Shown: positions 1 to 8,818 of the stretch, piece by piece
Layout: each line of letters opens with the position of its first letter
How positions within the stretch are numbered: the first letter of the stretch is position 1
Assembly: GCF_006346315.1 (NCBI RefSeq)
Contig: NZ_VDMR01000001.1
Coordinates: 806,001 to 870,000 of the forward strand
Reading direction: 5' to 3'
Source: Nocardioides litoris
Lineage (GTDB): Bacteria > Actinomycetota > Actinomycetes > Propionibacteriales > Nocardioidaceae
DNA length: 64,000 nucleotides
Notes under the pieces: generated by a model
The model's input: the letters and a program-made list of their open reading frames with translations, nothing else
What the model was told of the DNA's origin: nothing
Database searches by the model: none
Translations under genes and position numbers: made by a program

Positions 1-2357
1 CCGGCGAGAGGTCCGGCGAGAGGTCCGGGCGGTCCGAGAAGCCCGCGAAGGGCGAGTCGTCCGAGAAGGGCGACGCCGAGGGCTCCGACGACACGCAGAA
101 GTCCGACGACGGCGAGTCCGGCGAGGGCGGGTCGTCCTCCCGGCGCCGGCGCCGGCGCCGCCGCGAGGGCGACGGGGGCGACGGCGGGGGCGACGACCCG
201 GCCAACACCACCACCCGGGTCCGCAAGGCCCGCTCGCCCGAGGACGAGATCACCTCGGTGCAGGGCTCGACCCGCCTCGAGGCCAAGAAGCAGCGCCGCC
301 GCGAGGGCCGCGAGGCCGGCCGCCGCCGCGCCCCGATCGTGAGCGAGGCCGAGTTCCTGGCCCGCCGCGAGGCGGTCGACCGCGTCATGGTGGTCCGCCA
401 GCGCGACGAGCTCACCCAGATCGGCGTGATCGAGGACAAGGTCCTCGTCGAGCACTACGTCGCCCGCGAGTCCCAGACCTCCCTCATCGGCAACATCTAC
501 CTCGGCCGCGTCCAGAACGTCCTGCCCTCCATGGAGGCGGCGTTCATCGACATCGGCAAGGGCCGCAACGCGGTCCTGTACGCCGGCGAGGTCAACTGGT
601 CGTCGCTGGGCCACAAGGACGGCAGCCCCCGCAAGATCGAGTCGGTGCTGTCCTCGGGCCAGACGGTCCTGGTGCAGGTCACCAAGGACCCGATCGGCCA
701 CAAGGGTGCCCGCCTGACCAGCCAGATCAGCCTGGCCGGCCGGTTCCTCGTCTACGTGCCCGACGGCACCACCTCGGGCATCTCGCGCAAGCTCCCCGAC
801 ACCGAGCGCCACCGCCTCAAGACGCTGCTCAAGGAGATCGTCCCCGACACCGCGGGCGTCATCGTGCGCACCGCCGCCGAGGGCGCCAGCGAGGACGAGC
901 TGACCCGCGACGTCGAGCGTCTCAAGGCCCGCTGGGAGGACATCGAGGCCAAGACCAAGGGCCGCGGCGGCAACCCGCAGCTGCTCTACGGCGAGCCCGA
1001 CCTGACCCTCAAGGTCGTGCGCGACCTCTTCACCGAGGACTTCGGTCGCCTGGTCATCCAGGGCGACGACGCCTGGGACCTCGTCCACGGCTACGTCGAG
1101 CACATGGCCCCCGACCTGCTCGACCGGGTCGAGAAGTACGACGTCGCGGAGCACGACGGCGTCGACGTCTTCGCCGCCCACCGCATCGACGAGCAGATCG
1201 CCAAGGCGCTCGACCGCAAGGTCTTCCTGCCCTCCGGCGGCTCGCTCATCATCGACCGCACCGAGGCGATGACGGTCGTCGACGTCAACACCGGCAAGTT
1301 CACCGGGTCCGGCGGCAACCTCGAGGAGACCGTCACCAAAAACAACCTGGAGGCGGCCGAGGAGGTCGTGCGCCAGCTCCGGCTGCGCGACATCGGCGGC
1401 ATCATCGTCGTCGACTTCATCGACATGGTGCTCGAGTCCAACCGCGACCTGGTGCTGCGCCGCCTCGTCGAGTGCCTGGGCCGCGACCGCACCCGCCACC
1501 AGGTCGCCGAGGTCACCTCGCTCGGCCTGGTGCAGATGACCCGCAAGCGCATCGGCACCGGCCTGCTCGAGGCCTTCAGCGAGAACTGCGAGCACTGCCA
1601 GGGCCGCGGCCTCGTGCTGCACGACATGCCCATCGAGCCCAAGCGCGGTGGCGGTGGCGGCGGCAGCAACGGCAACGGCGGCGGCAGCAACGGCGGCGGC
1701 AGCAACGGCGGTGGCAGCAACGGCGGCGGGGCCGCGTCGGACGACCAGGGCGGCGAGCGCCGCAGCGGGCGCCGTCGCGGCGGCCGCGGCGGTCGCGGCG
1801 GCGACGACCAGGGCCAGCAGGGCGGCGGCGGCCGCGACGCCAAGGACGCCGGCGCCGGCGGCCGGGACGCCAGGGACCCTGCCAAGGACGTCCCGGCGCA
1901 GAAGCCGTCCCCGGCCGAGTTCGCCGCGATGGCCAAGGCCGAGGTCCACAAGGACGACGAGGCGCCCGAGGCTCCGGTGACCGAGCTGGTCGACGGTGCT
2001 GCTCCGGTGCCCGAGCCGGTCTCCGAGCCCGTCCCGCAGCTGGCCACCGAGCCGGAGCCGGCCGCCGAGCCGGAGCCCGCGCCCGTGGCGGTCGAGCCGG
2101 AGCAGCCGGTGGCCCCGGAGCCGCCGGCCGAGCCGAAGGTCGTGACCCGCGCCCGCCGGGGCGTGAGCCGCACCGTGACGACGACCGCGCCGGTCGCCCC
2201 GGTCGAGGTGACCACCGCGCCGGCCCCCGTGGCCGCCCCGGCCGCCCCAGTCGAGCCGCCCAAGGTCGTCACGCGCACCCGGCGCGGCGCGTCGCGTCGT
2301 ACGACGACCGCGGCGCCGGACGGCGCGACCGAGGCCACCGAGGCCACCGAGGACTGA
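1..2357 (+). CDS. rne: Ribonuclease E/G family endoribonuclease, 5' part outside window
   Basis: Endoribonuclease for mRNA decay and rRNA/tRNA maturation. The frame is open from base 3, so the N-terminus is missing; the visible start is an acidic, Ser-rich and then Arg-rich extension (to about base 255), as usual in actinobacterial RNase E. An S1 RNA-binding domain follows (IYLGRVQNVLPSMEAAFID, about 496-552). Next are the DNase I-like catalytic strands with metal-binding Asp in VVDVNTG (about 1277) and VVDFIDM (about 1410), and a zinc-link CEHC (about 1587). The tail is a Gly/Asn repeat tract (1645-1730), an Arg/Gly stretch and a Pro/Glu/Ala-rich region with two copies of KVVTRxRRGxSR. A strong hairpin follows the stop. 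rplU-rpmA-obg downstream is the conserved order. Confidence 0.95.
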   Translation, partial: GERSGERSGRSEKPAKGESSEKGDAEGSDDTQKSDDGESGEGGSSSRRRRRRRREGDGGDGGGDDPANTTTRVRKARSPEDEITSVQGSTRLEAKKQRRREGREAGRRRAPIVSEAEFLARREAVDRVMVVRQRDELTQIGVIEDKVLVEHYVARESQTSLIGNIYLGRVQNVLPSMEAAFIDIGKGRNAVLYAGEVNWSSLGHKDGSPRKIESVLSSGQTVLVQVTKDPIGHKGARLTSQISLAGRFLVYVPDGTTSGISRKLPDTERHRLKTLLKEIVPDTAGVIVRTAAEGASEDELTRDVERLKARWEDIEAKTKGRGGNPQLLYGEPDLTLKVVRDLFTEDFGRLVIQGDDAWDLVHGYVEHMAPDLLDRVEKYDVAEHDGVDVFAAHRIDEQIAKALDRKVFLPSGGSLIIDRTEAMTVVDVNTGKFTGSGGNLEETVTKNNLEAAEEVVRQLRLRDIGGIIVVDFIDMVLESNRDLVLRRLVECLGRDRTRHQVAEVTSLGLVQMTRKRIGTGLLEAFSENCEHCQGRGLVLHDMPIEPKRGGGGGGSNGNGGGSNGGGSNGGGSNGGGAASDDQGGERRSGRRRGGRGGRGGDDQGQQGGGGRDAKDAGAGGRDARDPAKDVPAQKPSPAEFAAMAKAEVHKDDEAPEAPVTELVDGAAPVPEPVSEPVPQLATEPEPAAEPEPAPVAVEPEQPVAPEPPAEPKVVTRARRGVSRTVTTTAPVAPVEVTTAPAPVAAPAAPVEPPKVVTRTRRGASRRTTTAAPDGATEATEATED

Positions 2358-2367
2358 CCCCGAGATC

Positions 2368-2401
2368 GGGCCACCGGCCGCGTTTTGCGGCCGGTGGGCC
2401 C
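2368..2401 (+). terminator. Intrinsic-terminator-like hairpin after rne
   Basis: GGGCCACCGGCCGC pairs with GCGGCCGGTGGGCCC across a GTTTT loop, with one bulged base. There is no T-tract, which is common for actinobacterial terminators. It starts 11 bases after the rne stop and separates rne from the ribosomal protein unit. Confidence 0.7.
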
Positions 2402-2407
2402 GGTCCG

Positions 2408-2413
2408 TACGAT
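2408..2413 (+). promoter_or_regulatory. Candidate -10 element for the rplU-rpmA transcript
   Basis: TACGAT lies just after the rne terminator hairpin and 111 bases before the rplU start. It matches the actinobacterial housekeeping -10 (TANNNT), but I see no convincing -35. If used, rplU has a roughly 105-base leader that could hold autoregulatory structure; I could not assign one. Confidence 0.35.
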
Positions 2414-2524
2414 GATCCCTTGTGCGCCCGCTGGGGCGTGCACCGTCCGCCCGGCACCGGCTCGTCCGCCGTGCCGTCCGTGCCGCGGACCTGAGCTCAG
2501 ACGCAGACTACGAAGGAGACCGCG

Positions 2525-2827
2525 GTGTACGCGATCGTGCGCGCAGGCGCCAAGCAGCAGAAGGTCGCTGTCGGCGACGTCATCGAGATCGACCTGGTCT
2601 CGACGCCCGTCGGCGACACGCTGACCCTGCCGGTCGTGATGACCGTCGACGGCGAGACCGTCAAGGCCACCGACCTCGGCTCGGCCGCGGTCACCGTCGA
2701 GGTCCTCGGCGGCACCAAGGGCCCCAAGATCGTCATCCAGAAGTACAAGAACAAGACCGGGTACAAGAAGCGCCAGGGTCACCGCCAGAAGTACACCCAG
2801 GTCCGCGTCACCGACATCTCGGCTTGA
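2525..2827 (+). CDS. rplU: 50S ribosomal protein L21
   Basis: Ribosomal large-subunit protein bL21, 100 residues, the usual length. The N-terminus MYAIVRAGAKQQKVAVGDVI and the basic C-terminal part with KYKNKTGYKKRQGHRQKYT are characteristic of the family. It starts with GTG behind a GAAGGAG ribosome binding site. rpmA follows after 36 bases, the near-universal L21-L27 pairing. Confidence 0.98.
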   Translation: MYAIVRAGAKQQKVAVGDVIEIDLVSTPVGDTLTLPVVMTVDGETVKATDLGSAAVTVEVLGGTKGPKIVIQKYKNKTGYKKRQGHRQKYTQVRVTDISA

Positions 2828-2863
2828 TCCGGCTCTCACCCCAACCGCTGAAGGACTACTGAC

Positions 2864-3118
2864 ATGGCACACAAGAAGGGCGCGGCGTCCACCAAGAACG
2901 GCCGCGACTCCAACTCCCAGCGCCTCGGCGTCAAGCGCTTCGGCGGCCAGGTCGTCGGCGCGGGCGAGATCATCGTCCGCCAGCGCGGCACCCACTTCCA
3001 CCCGGGCAGCGGCGTCGGCCGCGGCGGCGACGACACCCTGTTCGCGCTGCAGCCCGGTGCGGTCGAGTTCGGCGTCAAGCGCGGTCGCCGCGTCGTCAAC
3101 ATCGTGCCGCAGGGCTGA
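2864..3118 (+). CDS. rpmA: 50S ribosomal protein L27
   Basis: Ribosomal protein bL27, 84 residues. The N-terminus [20 protein letters not shown] places the flexible arm directly at the start, near the peptidyl transferase centre, with no cleavable prepeptide of the Firmicutes kind. The core [20 protein letters not shown] and [17 protein letters not shown] are typical. A terminator-like hairpin follows within 25 bases of the stop, so obg probably has its own promoter or relies on read-through. Confidence 0.98.
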   Translation: MAHKKGAASTKNGRDSNSQRLGVKRFGGQVVGAGEIIVRQRGTHFHPGSGVGRGGDDTLFALQPGAVEFGVKRGRRVVNIVPQG

Positions 3119-3141
3119 CCCAGGCACCCACCGCAGCATCC

Positions 3142-3177
3142 ACGAAGGGCGTCCCGGATCCCCGGGGCGCCCTTCGT
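3142..3177 (+). terminator. Terminator hairpin after rpmA
   Basis: ACGAAGGGCG pairs with CGCCCTTCGT, continued inwards by a TCCCGG/CCGGGG stem, giving about 16 base pairs around a short loop. It lies 24 bases after the rpmA stop and ends in GTCGTCC rather than a T-run. Confidence 0.7.
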
Positions 3178-3194
3178 CGTCCTTCCACCGCCCC

Positions 3195-3228
3195 CGCAGT
3201 CACCCTCGCAGTCACCCTCGCAGTCACC
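3195..3228 (+). repeat. 12-base tandem repeat in the obg leader
   Basis: The unit CGCAGTCACCCT occurs 2.8 times head to tail immediately before the AGGAG ribosome binding site of obgE. It is non-coding and looks like slippage expansion. Any regulatory meaning is unproven. Confidence 0.6.
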
Positions 3229-3238
3229 AGGAGCACCC

Positions 3239-4771
3239 ATGGCCGTCCCGACCTTCGTCGACCGGGTCACGCTGCACGTCAGCGCCGGACGCGGCGGCAA
3301 CGGCGTGGCGTCGGTGCACCGCGAGAAGTTCAAGCCGCTCGGCGGCCCCGACGGCGGCAACGGCGGCCCCGGCGGGTCGGTCATCCTGCGCGTCGACCCC
3401 GACGTGACCACGCTCGTCGACTACCACCACAGCCCGCACCGCAAGGCCCAGGTCGGCGGCCACGGCGCCGGCGGCCACCGCAACGGCAGCCACGGAGCCG
3501 ACCTGGTGCTCCCGGTGCCCGACGGCACCGTGGTCAGCCGCAAGGACGGCGAGGTGCTCGCCGACCTCGTCGGCCCCGGCACCGAGATGGTGCTGGCCGA
3601 GGGCGGCCGCGGCGGCCTCGGCAACGCCGCGCTGGCCAGCGCCAAGCGGAAGGCGCCCGGGTTCGCCCTGCTCGGCGAGCCGGGCGACGAGCTCGAGGTC
3701 GTGCTCGAGCTGAAGGTCGTCGCCGACATCGGCCTCGTGGGCTTCCCCAGCGCCGGCAAGTCGAGCCTGATCGCCTCGATCTCCCGGGCCCGCCCCAAGA
3801 TCGCCGACTACCCGTTCACCACGCTCGTGCCCAACCTCGGCGTCGTCACGGCCGGCGAGACGACGTTCACCGTGGCCGACGTGCCGGGCCTGATCGAGGG
3901 CGCCAGCGACGGCCGCGGCCTCGGGCACGACTTCCTGCGCCACGTCGAGCGCTGCGCCGCCCTGGTGCACGTGCTCGACACCGCCACCCTGGAGCCCGGC
4001 CGCAACCCGGTCGACGACCTCGACGTCATCGAGAACGAGCTGAGCCGCTACGGCGGGCTCGAGGGGCGGCCGCGCCTGGTCGCGCTCAACAAGGTCGACG
4101 TGCCCGACGGCCGCGACATCTCCGACATGGTGCTCGACGACCTGGCCGAGCGCGGCCTCAAGGTCTTCCCGGTCTCCGCCGCCTCCGGCGAGGGCACCCG
4201 GGCGCTGACCTTCGCCATGGCCGAGATCGTGCGCGCCGCCCGCGAGGAGCGCGCCGTCGAGGTCGCCACCCGCATCGTGCTGCGCCCGGCGAGCGTCGAC
4301 GGCGGCGACTTCGAGGTCACCCGCGACGGCGAGGGCTGGCGGGTGCGCGGCACCAAGCCCGAGCGCTGGGTGCGCCAGACCGACTTCAGCAACGACGAGG
4401 CCGTCGGCTTCCTCGCCGACCGCCTCAACCGGCTCGGCGTCGAGAAGCGGCTGCTCGAGCTCGGCGCCGAGGAGGGCGACACCGTCCTCATCGGCCACCC
4501 CGACGACGCGGTCGTCTTCGACTTCCGCCCGACCCTCGACGCCGGGGCCGAGAACCTCACCCGCCGCGGCGAGGACGAGCGCTTCCGCGAGGAGCGCCCG
4601 GCCGTCGCCCGCCGCCGTGCCATCGAGGAGGGCATGGCCGAGCGCGGCGACAACGAGGAGCGCGCCGACGTCGCCCGGCGCATCGACCGTCCCGAGACCT
4701 ACGGGCCCACGTCGTACGAGATCGGCTCGGCCGAGGACCCCGACTGGGCGGAAGACGACCCGGGCCGGTGA
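3239..4771 (+). CDS. obgE: GTPase ObgE/CgtA
   Basis: Ribosome-associated GTPase of the TRAFAC class, involved in 50S assembly and stress control. An N-terminal glycine-rich Obg fold spans about residues 1-158. The G domain has G1 [10 protein letters not shown], switch [13 protein letters not shown]3 [10 protein letters not shown]4 NKVD and G5 SAASG. A C-terminal OCT domain (about 345-425) and an extra acidic tail bring it to 510 residues, longer than the roughly 430 of many bacteria but normal for actinobacteria. The ATG follows an AGGAG site. proB overlaps the stop by 4 bases. Confidence 0.97.
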   Translation: MAVPTFVDRVTLHVSAGRGGNGVASVHREKFKPLGGPDGGNGGPGGSVILRVDPDVTTLVDYHHSPHRKAQVGGHGAGGHRNGSHGADLVLPVPDGTVVSRKDGEVLADLVGPGTEMVLAEGGRGGLGNAALASAKRKAPGFALLGEPGDELEVVLELKVVADIGLVGFPSAGKSSLIASISRARPKIADYPFTTLVPNLGVVTAGETTFTVADVPGLIEGASDGRGLGHDFLRHVERCAALVHVLDTATLEPGRNPVDDLDVIENELSRYGGLEGRPRLVALNKVDVPDGRDISDMVLDDLAERGLKVFPVSAASGEGTRALTFAMAEIVRAAREERAVEVATRIVLRPASVDGGDFEVTRDGEGWRVRGTKPERWVRQTDFSNDEAVGFLADRLNRLGVEKRLLELGAEEGDTVLIGHPDDAVVFDFRPTLDAGAENLTRRGEDERFREERPAVARRRAIEEGMAERGDNEERADVARRIDRPETYGPTSYEIGSAEDPDWAEDDPGR

Positions 4772-5850
4772 CCGCGCGCTCCGACGTCACCGGTGCCCGT
4801 CGGGTCGTGGTCAAGGTCGGCTCGTCGTCGTTGACCACGGCCGAGGGCGGGCTCGACCCCGACCGGCTGCGCCGCCTGGTGGACGCGCTCGCCGCCACCC
4901 GCGCCCGCGGGGCCGAGGTGGTCCTGGTGTCCTCGGGCGCCATCGCGGCCGGGCTCGCGCCCCTCGGGCTGCGCCGGCGCCCCTCGGCCCTGGCCGCCCA
5001 GCAGGCCGCGGCCGCCGTCGGGCAGGGCCTGCTCGTCCAGGCCTACACCGCTGAGCTGGCCCGCCACGGTGTCGTCGCCGGCCAGGTGCTGCTGACCCTC
5101 GACGACGTCACCCGCCGGGCCCACTACCGCAACGCCCACCAGACCTTCGCCAAGCTGCTCGAGCTCGGCGTCCTCCCCGTCGTCAACGAGAACGACACCG
5201 TCGCCACCACCGAGATCCGCTTCGGCGACAACGACCGGCTCGCCGCGCTCGTCTCCCACCTCGTGCACGCCGACCTGCTGGTGCTGCTCTCCGACGTCGA
5301 CGGCCTGTACGACGGCCACCCGGCCGAGCCCGGCAGCCGGCTGCTCCCGGAGGTGACCGACGCCGCCGACCTCGACGGCGTCCGCATCGGCGGCACCGGC
5401 GCGGCCGGCGTCGGCACCGGCGGCATGGCGACCAAGGTCGAGGCCGCCCGCATCGCCACCGGCGCCGGCATCCCGGTCGTGCTCACCTCGGCCCCGCTGG
5501 CCGGACCCGCGCTGGCCGGGGAGGAGGTCGGCACCCTGTTCCGGGCCACCGGCCGCAAGCGGCCCACCCGGCTGCTGTGGCTGGCCCACGCCACCAACGC
5601 GCGCGGCACGGTCACCCTCGACGCCGGCGCGGTGCGGGCCGTGGTCGAGCGTCGCGCCTCGCTGCTGGCCGCCGGCGTCACGGGCGTCAGTGGCGACTTC
5701 GCCGCCGGCGACCCGGTCGACGTGGCCGACGCCGACGGCCACGTCGTGGCCCGCGGGCTGGTCGGCTTCGACTCCGACGAACTGCCCGCCCTGCTCGGCC
5801 GCTCGGGCGAGCGCGAGGTCGTCCACCGCGACGACCTCGTCGTGCTGTGA
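4768..5850 (+). CDS. proB: Glutamate 5-kinase
   Basis: Catalyses ATP-dependent phosphorylation of L-glutamate, the first step of proline synthesis. An amino acid kinase domain covers about residues 10-260 ([51 protein letters not shown]). A C-terminal PUA domain follows ([12 protein letters not shown], then [16 protein letters not shown]), giving the long two-domain form of 360 residues. The GTG start overlaps the obgE stop as GTGA. The usual partner proA is not in this window; an EEP-family gene takes the next position. Confidence 0.96.
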   Translation: MTARSDVTGARRVVVKVGSSSLTTAEGGLDPDRLRRLVDALAATRARGAEVVLVSSGAIAAGLAPLGLRRRPSALAAQQAAAAVGQGLLVQAYTAELARHGVVAGQVLLTLDDVTRRAHYRNAHQTFAKLLELGVLPVVNENDTVATTEIRFGDNDRLAALVSHLVHADLLVLLSDVDGLYDGHPAEPGSRLLPEVTDAADLDGVRIGGTGAAGVGTGGMATKVEAARIATGAGIPVVLTSAPLAGPALAGEEVGTLFRATGRKRPTRLLWLAHATNARGTVTLDAGAVRAVVERRASLLAAGVTGVSGDFAAGDPVDVADADGHVVARGLVGFDSDELPALLGRSGEREVVHRDDLVVL

Positions 5851-6806
5851 CCCGGGCGCGGCTGCTCCTGCTCGGCCTGGCCGGCCTGCTCGTGCTCGGC
5901 TCCCTGCCGGTCACGCTGTCGCGCCTGACCGGCTGGACCAGCGCGCCCGGCATCGTGCTCACCGCCTTCGCCCCCCTCGCCCTCGTCTCGTACGCCGCCG
6001 CGCTGGTGCTCGTGCTCGCGGCTGTCGTGGCCGGCCGGCGTGGGGGCCGGCTCGCGCTCGCCGTGGCGGCCCTCGCCGTCGTACCGCTGCTGCTGCACGT
6101 GGCCTGGGCGGCGCCGCTGATGACCGACGAGGCGGAGGAGCCGACCGGGCCGGATCGCGTCACGCTGATGAGCGTCAACGCGCTCCTCGGCCGCGCGGAC
6201 GCCGAGGTGGTGGCCGACCTCGTGCGCGAGCGCGACGTCGACGTGCTCGTGGTCAGCGAGGTGACCCCGGCCTTCCTGCGCCGGGCCGAGGCGGCCGGGT
6301 TGCGCGACGTGCTGCCCGTGCAGGCCGGGCGACCCGGGACCGCGGCCGAGGGCACGATGGTGTTCTCCCGCGCGCCGCTCGAGGTCGTCGCGACCGTGCC
6401 GACGCGGTTCGACTCGCTCGTCGTGCGCACGTCGGGCCTCACCGTGCTCGGCACCCACCCGGCGCCTCCCACGGCTCCCGACGAGTGGCGCCGCGACCTG
6501 CCGCTGGTCCTCGACGCCGCGGTCGAGCACGACGTCGACGCGATCGTCGGCGACCTCAACGCGACCCTCGACCACGCGCCCGTCCGCGACCTCGTCGACG
6601 GTGGCTGGCGCGACGCCGTCGAGCTGACCGGCGGTGGGTTCCAGCCCACCTGGCCCGCCGGTGGCGGGATGGGCCTGCCGTTCGCGGCGGTGCAGATCGA
6701 CCACGTGCTGGTGGGGGAGCGGTGGACCGTCACCGCGGTCGACGACCAAGCCGTGCCCGACACCGACCACCACGCCGTCACGGCGACCCTGGCGCCCGCG
6801 GGCTGA
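5847..6806 (+). CDS. Membrane-anchored endonuclease/exonuclease/phosphatase (EEP) family protein
   Basis: 319 residues. About the first 95 form three hydrophobic segments (LLLLGLAGLLVLGSLPV; the region after SAPGIV; LALAVAALAVVPLLLHVAW), followed by an EEP fold facing outward. Fold landmarks are NALLGRAD, SEVTPAF, GDLNATLDH and the C-terminal DHVLV and TDHHAV, which carry the catalytic Asp and His. The family hydrolyses phosphodiester bonds in nucleic acids, lipids or inositol phosphates; the substrate is unknown. The GTG at 5847 overlaps the proB stop by 4 bases and puts the first helix at the N-terminus; starts further upstream would only add proB sequence read in another frame. Confidence 0.85.
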   Translation: MTRARLLLLGLAGLLVLGSLPVTLSRLTGWTSAPGIVLTAFAPLALVSYAAALVLVLAAVVAGRRGGRLALAVAALAVVPLLLHVAWAAPLMTDEAEEPTGPDRVTLMSVNALLGRADAEVVADLVRERDVDVLVVSEVTPAFLRRAEAAGLRDVLPVQAGRPGTAAEGTMVFSRAPLEVVATVPTRFDSLVVRTSGLTVLGTHPAPPTAPDEWRRDLPLVLDAAVEHDVDAIVGDLNATLDHAPVRDLVDGGWRDAVELTGGGFQPTWPAGGGMGLPFAAVQIDHVLVGERWTVTAVDDQAVPDTDHHAVTATLAPAG

Positions 6807-6812
6807 CCGCCG

Positions 6813-6818
6813 TACGGT
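6813..6818 (+). promoter_or_regulatory. Leaderless -10 element of the GNAT gene
   Basis: TACGGT stands 6 bases before the GTG start, so transcription would begin at or next to the start codon. There is no Shine-Dalgarno sequence. The same geometry recurs at many genes in this window. Confidence 0.5.
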
Positions 6819-6824
6819 CCCGGG

Positions 6825-7445
6825 GTGGACACCACCACCGTGGCCCTCACCCCGGAGACCTGGCCGCTCTTCGCCGGCCTGGTCGAGCGGCAGGGCGGGC
6901 TGTTCGGCGGCTGCTGGTGCACCTGGTTCCACCCGCCCTGCGAGGGCCGCGGCGAGACCGCCGAGGGCAACCGCGCGATCAAGGAGATGTGGGTGCGCGA
7001 GGGCGTCGCCCACGCCGCGCTCGTCGTGCACGAGGGCGAGGCGGTGGCCTGGGCGGAGTACGGCACCCCGGCGGAGCTGCCGACCATCCACCACCGCAAG
7101 CAGTACGACGCCACCAAGGCCGCCGACCCCGACTGGCGGGTGACCTGCATCCAGGTCGACAAGAGGTTCCGCAAGCGCGGGCTGGCCGAGGTGGCCCTGC
7201 GCGGCGCGGTCGACCTGATCGCGGCCGCGGGGGGCGGCGTCGTCGAGGGCTACCCGCACGACATGGCGCTCAAGGAGGGCAAGAAGACCTCCGCCTCGTG
7301 GCTCTACAACGGCACCCGGCGGATGTACGAGCGGGTGGGCTTCACCTACGACCGGCCCAAGGGCCAGTTCAACTGCGTGGTGCGGCACGAGGTCGCCCCC
7401 GCGCGACCTGACCGCGGCTGGCGGCTGGTCGCTGGTGGCACGTGA
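6825..7445 (+). CDS. GNAT family N-acetyltransferase
   Basis: 206 residues with a GCN5-type fold: the acetyl-CoA-binding region is ITCIQVDKRFRKRGLAEVAL-like (residues about 106-125, with RxxGLA), followed by a helix and a C-terminal strand ending in YERVGFTY. A Cys-rich N-terminal element (GGCWCTWFHPPC) and many Trp/His residues resemble a conserved actinobacterial subgroup annotated only as acetyltransferase; the acceptor is unknown. The GTG start sits 6 bases after a TACGGT -10 box, so the mRNA is probably leaderless. A nested palindrome lies just downstream, between this gene and the convergent sigma-factor operon. Confidence 0.8.
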   Translation: MDTTTVALTPETWPLFAGLVERQGGLFGGCWCTWFHPPCEGRGETAEGNRAIKEMWVREGVAHAALVVHEGEAVAWAEYGTPAELPTIHHRKQYDATKAADPDWRVTCIQVDKRFRKRGLAEVALRGAVDLIAAAGGGVVEGYPHDMALKEGKKTSASWLYNGTRRMYERVGFTYDRPKGQFNCVVRHEVAPARPDRGWRLVAGGT

Positions 7446-7456
7446 CCCCCCGGCAC

Positions 7457-7526
7457 CACTCCTGGCGGGGATCTCCCACTCCTGGTCGGTAGCTCCCCAC
7501 CAGGAGTGAGATCGGCACCAGGAGTC
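7457..7526. repeat. Nested palindromic element, copy 1
   Basis: Inner arms CACTCCTGGT/ACCAGGAGTG (7477-7486, 7499-7508) sit inside outer arms ACTCCTGG/CCAGGAGT (7458-7465, 7518-7525). The core 7472-7509 matches 27643-27680 at 32 of 38 bases. It occupies the gap between two convergent genes, so a bidirectional terminator is the conservative reading; a small mobile or REP-like palindrome is the alternative. Confidence 0.75.
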
Positions 7527-7552
7527 AGGGGCGGCCGCCCCCACCAGCCACC

Positions 7553-8245
7553 TCAGGAGAAGCGCGAGGAGACCACGACCCGGCCGCGGCCGTCGCGGAC
7601 CTCGAAGCCGTCGGCGTCGGGGCGCAGGACGGCGGAGTTGAGGTGGCAGAGCATCTCGCGGTCACCGGTGCCGACGAACGCGCCGGCCGGGTAGCGCCGG
7701 CCGTCGGTGCCGACGACCGCGACCTCGTAGGCGCCGCCCTCGACGAACCCGCGGCCCGTCAGCAGCACCTCGACGCCCCAGGTGTGGTTGACCAGCTCGG
7801 CGTCGGCCGCGACCGTGCGGTCGGTGACGCGCACCGACACCGGCTCGACCGGCACGGGGTCGGCGGCCGGGGCGGGGTCGTCGCGGGTCACCGCGAGGCC
7901 GACGACGAGCGCCGTCGCCGCCGCGGCCCCGGCGACGGCGGCCAGCCCGGTGCGCCGGGCCCACGCCGTACGCCGCTCGCGGTTGCGCTCCTGGGTGAAC
8001 CGGGCGAGCACGAGGTCGTCGAGGCCGTCCGGCGTGGGCTCGAACCGGGTCGGGCCGCCGTCGGCGCGGCGCAGGTCGCCCAGCGCGTCCGCCAGCGGCA
8101 GCAGGTCGTCGCGCTCGGCCCGGCAGCCGGCACAGCCGGCCAGGTGGGCCTCGACGGCGGCGGCCTCGTCGGGCGGGAGCGCACCGAGGACGTAGACGCC
8201 GAGGTCGGTCCGCAGCTTCTCGTGCTCCGGGTCTCGGGCGGTCAC
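7553..8245 (-). CDS. Zinc-finger anti-sigma factor, RskA-like
   Basis: 230 residues. The N-terminal zinc-binding anti-sigma domain has the H-x3-C-x2-C signature HLAGCAGC (about 33-40). One transmembrane helix (about 106-126, LAAVAGAAAATALVVGLAV) follows, then an extracytoplasmic beta-rich domain. It should hold the sigma factor encoded just upstream at the membrane until an external signal triggers proteolysis; this role is inferred from position and domain order. The GTG start overlaps the sigma-factor stop by 4 bases. The outer domain resembles that of RskA-like proteins, but the signal is unknown. Confidence 0.85.
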   Translation of the reverse strand: MTARDPEHEKLRTDLGVYVLGALPPDEAAAVEAHLAGCAGCRAERDDLLPLADALGDLRRADGGPTRFEPTPDGLDDLVLARFTQERNRERRTAWARRTGLAAVAGAAAATALVVGLAVTRDDPAPAADPVPVEPVSVRVTDRTVAADAELVNHTWGVEVLLTGRGFVEGGAYEVAVVGTDGRRYPAGAFVGTGDREMLCHLNSAVLRPDADGFEVRDGRGRVVVSSRFS

Positions 8246-8814
8246 AGGGTCACCTCCATCTCCTCCATCACGACCCGCAGGGCCTTGAGCCCGTAGAAGA
8301 CCCGGCTGCGCAGCGTCGACTCGGGCACGCCGAGCTCGGCGGCCACCTCCGGGTAGGGCCGGTCGGCCAGGTAGGTCTCCTCGAGCGCGCGCCGGTGGTC
8401 GTCGCCGAGCCGGCGCAGCGCCTCCTCGAGCAGGATCCGCCGGGTCAGGGCCTCCCAGCCGTCGGCGGTCGCCCCCGCCCCGGGCGCGTCGGCCTCGAGG
8501 TCGCGGTGGTCGACCAGGCCCCGCAGCCAGGGCCGGGCGCCACGTGCCCGCTGGGCGTCGACCACGACGTTGCGGGCGATCTCGAACAGCCAGGTCCGCA
8601 ACGAGGCCCGCGAGGCGTCGTACCTGTCGCGAGCCCGCCACGCGCGCAGGAAGACCTCCTGCACCGCGTCCTGGGCCGCGCCCGCGTCCCCCAGCCCCCG
8701 CACGGCCAGCCGGTAGATCTCGGCGCCGTGCGCGGCGTACGCCTCCCGGACCCCCTCCTCGCCCGACAGGTCGGTGAGGAGGGGACCCGTGGGACGACGG
8801 GGGAGGGCGGGCAC
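8242..8814 (-). CDS. RNA polymerase sigma-70 family factor (ECF type, SigK/SigL-like)
   Basis: 190 residues with the two-domain ECF layout. Region 2 is about 22-90 (YRLAVRGLGDAGAAQDAVQE, VFLRAWRARDRYD, LRTWLFEIARNVVVD) and region 4 about 125-188 (LGDDHRRALEETYLADRPY, VAAELGVPESTLRSRVFYGL helix-turn-helix). It directs polymerase to a small regulon, probably including its own operon. It lies 4 bases after the stop of the secreted DUF4394 gene and overlaps the anti-sigma gene. The order secreted protein, sigma, membrane anti-sigma recalls the mycobacterial SigK system, whose targets are secreted MPT70/MPT83. Confidence 0.9.
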   Translation of the reverse strand: MPALPRRPTGPLLTDLSGEEGVREAYAAHGAEIYRLAVRGLGDAGAAQDAVQEVFLRAWRARDRYDASRASLRTWLFEIARNVVVDAQRARGARPWLRGLVDHRDLEADAPGAGATADGWEALTRRILLEEALRRLGDDHRRALEETYLADRPYPEVAAELGVPESTLRSRVFYGLKALRVVMEEMEVTL

Positions 8815-8818
8815 CAGG

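Noticed and set aside
1091..3139. A 682-residue open frame on the minus strand across rne and rplU
   Set aside because: Third-position GC bias creates long antisense frames in this genome. Its translation is low-complexity, rich in Arg, Ser and Pro, and overlaps three certain genes.
3195..3228. Repeat array as a regulatory or mobile element
   Set aside because: Fewer than three copies of a 12-base unit without spacers or dyad symmetry; simple slippage explains it.
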